A stretch of DNA of 64,000 bases from Beijerinckiaceae bacterium (GTDB taxonomy: Bacteria; Pseudomonadota; Alphaproteobacteria; Rhizobiales; Beijerinckiaceae): contig CANJNI010000007.1 in the NCBI GenBank assembly GCA_947475995.1, positions 1 through 64,000 on the forward strand, given 5' to 3'. The notes beneath the pieces are model-generated. The model worked only from the letters and a program-made list of their open reading frames with translations. It was not told the origin of the DNA and ran no database searches. Of the stretch, positions 59,534 to 64,000 are shown one piece after another; within the stretch, counting starts at the first letter, position 1; each line of letters begins with the position of its first letter. The translations under genes were made by a program, and so were the position numbers.

Positions 59534-62212
59534 TCAGGCCTGACTGGCGGCCTTCTTGCCGAGCGCTGCCTGCGCGGCCGCGAGGCGCGCGATCGGCACC
59601 CGGAAGGGCGAGCAGGACACGTAGTCGAGGCCGACGCTTTCACAGAAATGGATCGAGGCCGGATCGCCGCCGTGTTCGCCGCAGATGCCGAGCTTCACGT
59701 CCGGGCGCGTCTTGCGTCCGCGTTCAGCCGCAATCGACACGAGTTCGCCGACGCCTTCCTGATCCAGCGTCACGAACGGATCGTAGGGCAGGATTCCCTT
59801 GGCGGTGTAGGGACCAAGGAAGGACGCTGCGTCGTCGCGCGAAATGCCCAGCGTGGTCTGCGTGAGATCGTTGGTGCCGAAGGAGAAGAATTCCGCCGTG
59901 CTGGCGATCTCGGCGGCGCGAAGCGCCGCGCGCGGCAATTCGATCATCGTGCCGACCTGATAGGGAATCTCGACGCCGGTTTCGCTCGCAACCGCTTCCG
60001 CCATGGCGACGATGCGCGCCTTGGTGAGGTCCAGCTCCGCCTTGGTCATCACCAGCGGCACCATGATTTCAGCCGTCACCGGCTGGCCGGTCTTCTTGCG
60101 GGCCTCGACCGCGCCTTCGAAGATGGCCCGCGCCTGCATCTCGGCGATTTCCGGATAGGCAATGGCGATGCGCACACCGCGGAAGCCGAGCATCGGGTTG
60201 AACTCGTGCAGTTCGGCGGCGCGACGCTTCAGCTTTTCGGCGCTTGTCTTCATCGCTGTGGCCACTTCGGCGATTTCGGCGTCGGTGTGGGGCAGGAATT
60301 CATGCAGCGGCGGATCAAGCAGCCGGATCGTGACCGGCAGGCCGGACATGATCTCGAAGAGTTCGGCGAAATCCTTGCGCTGCATCGGCAGAAGCTTTGC
60401 GAGCGCGGCGCGGCGGCCCTTCTCGTCGTCGGCGAGAATCATCTCGCGCACGGCGATGATGCGGTCGCCCTCGAAGAACATGTGCTCGGTACGGCACAGA
60501 CCAATGCCTTCGGCCCCGAACGAGCGGGCGACGCGGGCGTCGGCCGGCGTTTCCGCATTTGTGCGCACCTTCATGCGGCGCGCCCCATCAGCCCATTTCA
60601 TGAGCGTACCGAATTCGCCCGACAGTTCAGGCTGGAGCATCGCGACGGTTCCGTCGAGCACCTGGCCGGTGGAGCCGTCGATGGTGATCGTGTCGCCCTT
60701 CTTCAGCACCTTGCCGGATGCGGTGAGGGTTTGCTGCGCATAGTCGATGCGGATCGTGCCTGCGCCCGACACGCAGGGCTTGCCCATGCCGCGCGCCACG
60801 ACGGCCGCGTGCGATGTCATGCCGCCGCGGGTCGTCAGAATGCCTTCAGAGGCGTGCATGCCGTGAATGTCTTCCGGGCTCGTCTCGACGCGCACCAGAA
60901 TGACCTTGTGACCGGCCGCCTTCAGGGCCTCCGCTTCATCGGAGGAGAAGACGATTTCGCCGCAGGCCGCGCCCGGCGATGCGGGAAGGCCCGCCGCAAT
61001 GATCTTGCGCTCGGCCTTGGGGTCGATGGTGGGATGCAGAAGCTGGTCGAGCGAGGCCGGATCGACGCGCGTGATGGCTTCCTCGCGGGTGATGAGGCCG
61101 TCGTTCGCCATTTCGACCGCGATGCGCAGCGAGGCTTTCGCGGTGCGCTTGCCGTTGCGGGTCTGCAGCATCCACAACTTGCCGCGCTCGACGGTAAATT
61201 CGAGATCCTGCATGTCGCGGTAGTGCTTTTCGAGCAGCAGCGTGATGCGCTTGAACTCGTTGTAGACCTCCGGCATCACCGTCTCCATGGACGGCTTGTC
61301 CGAATGGGCTGCGATGCGGGCCGCTTCGGTGATGTTTTGCGGCGTGCGAATGCCGGCGACGACGTCCTCGCCCTGCGCGTTGACGAGGAACTCGCCATAA
61401 AGCTCATGCAGGCCGGTCGAGGGGTTCCGGGTGAAGGCGACGCCGGTGGCGGATGTTTCGCCCATGTTGCCGAACACCATGGCCTGCACGTTGACGGCGG
61501 TGCCCCAGCTTTCGGGAATGTCGTTGAGGCGGCGGTAGGTGATGGCGCGCTGATTCATCCAGGAGCCGAACACGGCCCCGATGGCGCCCCAGAGCTGTTC
61601 CCTGGGGTCCTGCGGGAAGGGCTTGCCGGAGGCTTCCTGCACCTTCGCCTTGTATTTCTTGATGATCTCGCGCCAGTCGGCGGCGACGAGATCTGTGTCG
61701 AACATGAAGCTCTTGTGGTCCTTGTACTCCTCGAGGATCTCCTCGAAATTGTGGTGGTCGATGTCGAGCACCACGTTGGAGTACATCTGGATGAAGCGGC
61801 GATAGGAATCGTAGGCGAAACGTTCGTCTCCGGCGCTCCTGGCCACTGCATCGACGGTGGCGTCGTTGAGGCCAAGGTTCAGAACCGTATCCATCATGCC
61901 CGGCATGGAGGCGCGGGCGCCGGACCGGACGGAGACCAGCAGCGGGTTGGCTGCATCGCCGAACGTGTGACCGGCCAGCTTGCCGATATATTCGAGCGCG
62001 GCGTCCACCTGCCCGGCGAGTTCGGCCGGATAGCGGCGGCCGTTGGCGTAGAACCAGGTGCAGACCTCGGTGGTGATGGTGAAGCCGGGGGGAACCGGCA
62101 GGCCGAGGTTCGACATTTCGGCGAGGTTAGCGCCCTTGCCGCCGAGAAGATTGCGCATTTCGCTCGCGCCCTCGGCCTTGCCGTCGCCAAATGTGTAAAC
62201 CCACTTGTTCAT
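59534..62212 (-). CDS. ppdK: Pyruvate, phosphate dikinase
   Basis: An 892-residue enzyme interconverting pyruvate, ATP and Pi with PEP, AMP and PPi. The nucleotide-binding domain (GGKGANLAEM, SVRSGARASMPGMMDTVLN) is followed by the swivelling phosphohistidine domain (TTRGGMTSHAAVVARGMGKP, catalytic His). The PEP/pyruvate barrel comes last (GIGLCRTEHMFF, GFRGVRIAIAYPEI, SFGTNDLTQTTLG, GICGEHGGDP with the catalytic Cys). Full length for the family. It would support gluconeogenic growth. No neighbouring regulator of the PDRP type is seen. Confidence 0.97.
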   Translation of the reverse strand: MNKWVYTFGDGKAEGASEMRNLLGGKGANLAEMSNLGLPVPPGFTITTEVCTWFYANGRRYPAELAGQVDAALEYIGKLAGHTFGDAANPLLVSVRSGARASMPGMMDTVLNLGLNDATVDAVARSAGDERFAYDSYRRFIQMYSNVVLDIDHHNFEEILEEYKDHKSFMFDTDLVAADWREIIKKYKAKVQEASGKPFPQDPREQLWGAIGAVFGSWMNQRAITYRRLNDIPESWGTAVNVQAMVFGNMGETSATGVAFTRNPSTGLHELYGEFLVNAQGEDVVAGIRTPQNITEAARIAAHSDKPSMETVMPEVYNEFKRITLLLEKHYRDMQDLEFTVERGKLWMLQTRNGKRTAKASLRIAVEMANDGLITREEAITRVDPASLDQLLHPTIDPKAERKIIAAGLPASPGAACGEIVFSSDEAEALKAAGHKVILVRVETSPEDIHGMHASEGILTTRGGMTSHAAVVARGMGKPCVSGAGTIRIDYAQQTLTASGKVLKKGDTITIDGSTGQVLDGTVAMLQPELSGEFGTLMKWADGARRMKVRTNAETPADARVARSFGAEGIGLCRTEHMFFEGDRIIAVREMILADDEKGRRAALAKLLPMQRKDFAELFEIMSGLPVTIRLLDPPLHEFLPHTDAEIAEVATAMKTSAEKLKRRAAELHEFNPMLGFRGVRIAIAYPEIAEMQARAIFEGAVEARKKTGQPVTAEIMVPLVMTKAELDLTKARIVAMAEAVASETGVEIPYQVGTMIELPRAALRAAEIASTAEFFSFGTNDLTQTTLGISRDDAASFLGPYTAKGILPYDPFVTLDQEGVGELVSIAAERGRKTRPDVKLGICGEHGGDPASIHFCESVGLDYVSCSPFRVPIARLAAAQAALGKKAASQA

Positions 62213-62520
62213 GTGTCGCCGCCTCGGGAAGTTCGCTTCGTTGGTCCGGCCGTCCGCAACCTGTGGTCACGCTCGGCTCTTTAATGCTTATGGCATTTCA
62301 AAGATGAATAAGAGTTAAGTACGGCAGGTCCTGCCGGACTCGGGGGATTCGCGGCGGATTTCTATCAAAGCATTGGCCGAAATGCGATATTCGCCGTTGA
62401 TGCGGCCACGCGGCCAATTGCCCCCGCAGACTTTCCCGACAAACCGCCGTCATGCTGCCTGATTGCCTAGCTTGAGGGCCGGAGTTTTAGCTGAGCCGTT
62501 AAGGCTCTGTTGTTGCTTGG
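62213..62520. other. ppdK upstream region
   Basis: A 308-bp gene-free stretch between ppdK and the HdeD-like gene. It contains an AT-rich segment near 62281-62320 that probably holds the ppdK promoter, and a perfect CGGCAG-GTC-CTGCCG hairpin at 62322-62336. I found no convincing coding frame. Confidence 0.4.
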
Positions 62521-63105
62521 CTACCGTCCCGTGTGGCGGCGCAAGAACAGGCCGAAGCCTATCCAGCCCCAGCCGTAGAAGATCAGGTCCAAACCCAGCA
62601 TCAGACCAAGCACATACAGGCTGTTGCCTGGCCATCCGATGAAGATGAGAACGCCGAGCGCGGTCGTGATGGCCCCGGAAAACAGGACCATGCCGCTGGG
62701 CTGACCCGGCGGCAGCTCCAGTCCGAGCCAGACGCGGATCAGGCCTGTCGCCACAAGACCCGCGCCCAGAAGCAGGGTGAACACCGACGCTGCGAAGAGC
62801 GGCTGGGCAATGACGGCCGCGCCGGCCGCGATGTAGAGCAGGCCGGCCAGAATCCACAGGAAAAACCGGCCCCAGCTCCGCGAACGGGTTCCGATGACCA
62901 CCTCGCCGATCCCGGACAGGACGATGAAGACGCCGAGCGTGACGACCGACACGATCGTGGAGGCGACGACCAGCGTGAGGGCGGCCGCCCCCAGCAAAGT
63001 GGCCAGAAGGCCGAGGCCCACGAAATATTTCCATTGGACGCTGAGCCGGTGGATTGCGCCGCCCAGCGCGTGCCGGCCTGAAGGGTCGGTAGAATAATCG
63101 GCCAT
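62521..63105 (-). CDS. HdeD-family (DUF308) membrane protein
   Basis: A 194-residue protein with six predicted helices arranged as three hairpins, each carrying the weak DUF308 repeat pattern (for example FVGLGLLATLLGAAALTLVV, LWILAGLLYIAAGAAVIAQP). HdeD protects against acid at high cell density in enterics; here the role is unknown. ATG 63105 has GGAGC upstream. It is divergent from dxs. Confidence 0.8.
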   Translation of the reverse strand: MADYSTDPSGRHALGGAIHRLSVQWKYFVGLGLLATLLGAAALTLVVASTIVSVVTLGVFIVLSGIGEVVIGTRSRSWGRFFLWILAGLLYIAAGAAVIAQPLFAASVFTLLLGAGLVATGLIRVWLGLELPPGQPSGMVLFSGAITTALGVLIFIGWPGNSLYVLGLMLGLDLIFYGWGWIGFGLFLRRHTGR

Positions 63106-63257
63106 TCCGATGCTCCGGATCGGGTTCACTATGGCGCTCGACACGAGCTGTTGCAACGGTCACGCTGCGTTTGGCGGCGTGGCTGAGTTGGTGTAAGCGG
63201 AAACCTGACCCATATCCCACGGGCGGGGCCGCCACATGAGCCCGCCAGAGACATTGC

Positions 63258-64000
63258 GTGACCCAACAGTCGAAAACTCCGCTCCTTGATCGGGTTCCCG
63301 ATCCGGAAGCCCTGCGCCATCTGCCTGAGTCCGACCTGCGACAGGTCGCAGACGAATTGCGTCTGGAGACCATCGACGCAGTTTCGGTGACAGGCGGGCA
63401 CCTCGGGGCGGGGCTGGGGGTCGTCGAGCTGACGGTCGCGCTCCATTACGTCTTCGATACGCCCCGCGACCGGCTGATCTGGGACGTCGGCCATCAGGCC
63501 TATCCGCACAAGATCCTGACCGGCCGCCGCGACCGCATCCGCACGCTCCGGCAGGGCGGCGGGCTGTCCGGTTTCACCAAGCGCAGCGAGAGCGCTTACG
63601 ATCCTTTCGGGGCCGCTCATTCGTCCACGTCCATTTCTGCCGGTCTCGGCATGGCGGTCGCGCGTGATCTGTCAGGCGGCAAGAACAACGTGATCGCCGT
63701 CATCGGCGACGGCGCCATGTCAGCCGGCATGGCGTATGAGGCCATGAACAACGCCGGGCATCTGCATTCGCGGCTGATCGTCATCCTCAACGACAACGAC
63801 ATGTCCATCGCGCCGCCGACCGGCGCCATGTCGGCCTATCTGGCGCGACTGGTCTCGGGCGGGGCCTACCGGACCATTCGGGAGACCGCCAAGCAACTTG
63901 CGGCGAAACTGCCGAAGTTCTTTTACGACAAGGCGAAGAAGACCGAGGAATATGCGCGCGGATTCTGGACCGGCGGGACGATGTTCGAGGAACTCGGCTT
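63258..64000 (+). CDS. dxs: 1-deoxy-D-xylulose-5-phosphate synthase (partial, runs off the end)
   Basis: About 247 N-terminal residues of a ThDP enzyme starting the MEP isoprenoid pathway. The frame from GTG 63258 reads [13 protein letters not shown] and then [20 protein letters not shown]. It continues through [39 protein letters not shown], the ThDP motif [16 protein letters not shown], and [18 protein letters not shown]. The start codon lacks a strong Shine-Dalgarno and another could be chosen, but the residues fit the family N-terminus. The right edge of the window cuts it before the transketolase middle domain. Confidence 0.93.
   Translation, partial: MTQQSKTPLLDRVPDPEALRHLPESDLRQVADELRLETIDAVSVTGGHLGAGLGVVELTVALHYVFDTPRDRLIWDVGHQAYPHKILTGRRDRIRTLRQGGGLSGFTKRSESAYDPFGAAHSSTSISAGLGMAVARDLSGGKNNVIAVIGDGAMSAGMAYEAMNNAGHLHSRLIVILNDNDMSIAPPTGAMSAYLARLVSGGAYRTIRETAKQLAAKLPKFFYDKAKKTEEYARGFWTGGTMFEELG

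Noticed and set aside
59648-62284. 878-residue open frame antisense to ppdK
   Set aside because: High-GC shadow: composition is Arg/His/Gly-rich with no domain, while the opposite strand encodes a complete, motif-perfect ppdK.

Overview
The window is a 64 kb, GC-rich, gene-dense stretch of an alphaproteobacterial chromosome, most probably Hyphomicrobiales (Rhizobiales). The dnaG-rpoD pair, a zinc-ligand-less DnaG, ubiK, a TIGR02301-type protein, an HWE/HisKA_2 kinase, an Omp25-type barrel and a SleB-type hydrolase next to pdxH all point that way. The genus cannot be fixed from sequence alone. I see no rRNA, tRNA or CRISPR array.

Layout. 1-1.7 kb is accessory DNA: the terminus of an IS21-type element that has cut a ParB-domain gene after codon 35, then an XRE repressor/ImmA-IrrE protease pair, then an array of phased TTCCCTG repeats that may mark an island edge. 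1.8-5.2 kb carries small envelope proteins, a sensor kinase, an MsrQ-like haem membrane protein and a 2-oxo-acid hydratase. 5.4-11.4 kb holds a DEAD-box helicase and an oxidation cluster (cytochrome c, exported pentapeptide protein, unknown secreted protein, unusual PQQ dehydrogenase). 13.4-14.0 kb has three tiny hydrophilic proteins, followed by rpoD and dnaG. 19-28 kb is housekeeping: carA, yqeY with two YeeE/YedE halves, lgt-midA-pgeF, ubiK, ybjN-proC and a TetR regulator. 28-39 kb contains a fatty acyl-CoA ligase with a divergent MarR gene, a Tat-exported phosphoesterase, an L,D-transpeptidase, an HDAC-like deacetylase, a 3-hydroxybenzoate 4-monooxygenase-like gene with a divergent MarR gene and a well-defined operator, aroC, and an Xre-RES toxin-antitoxin pair.

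39-64 kb begins with a 1357-residue Pls/PosA-type non-ribosomal peptide synthetase. It continues with a phosphatase-fabI pair, an ECF sigma/anti-sigma pair, a DnaJ-like chaperone, a Bug-type solute receptor, pdxH, a Nudix hydrolase, an intergenic region rich in RNA-like folds (51.6-52.1 kb), sleB, a DGPF/ECF42 regulatory pair, an outer-membrane barrel, a split ThDP-dependent decarboxylase, an acyltransferase and an SGNH esterase, ppdK, an HdeD-like protein and the start of dxs.

Genes are tightly packed. Several operons use ATGA, TGATG, TAGTG or GTGA stop-start overlaps. Many convergent pairs end with shared or abutting stop codons (CTAG, TGATCA, TAGCTA). Function assignments rest on motif reading, with no database search behind them.
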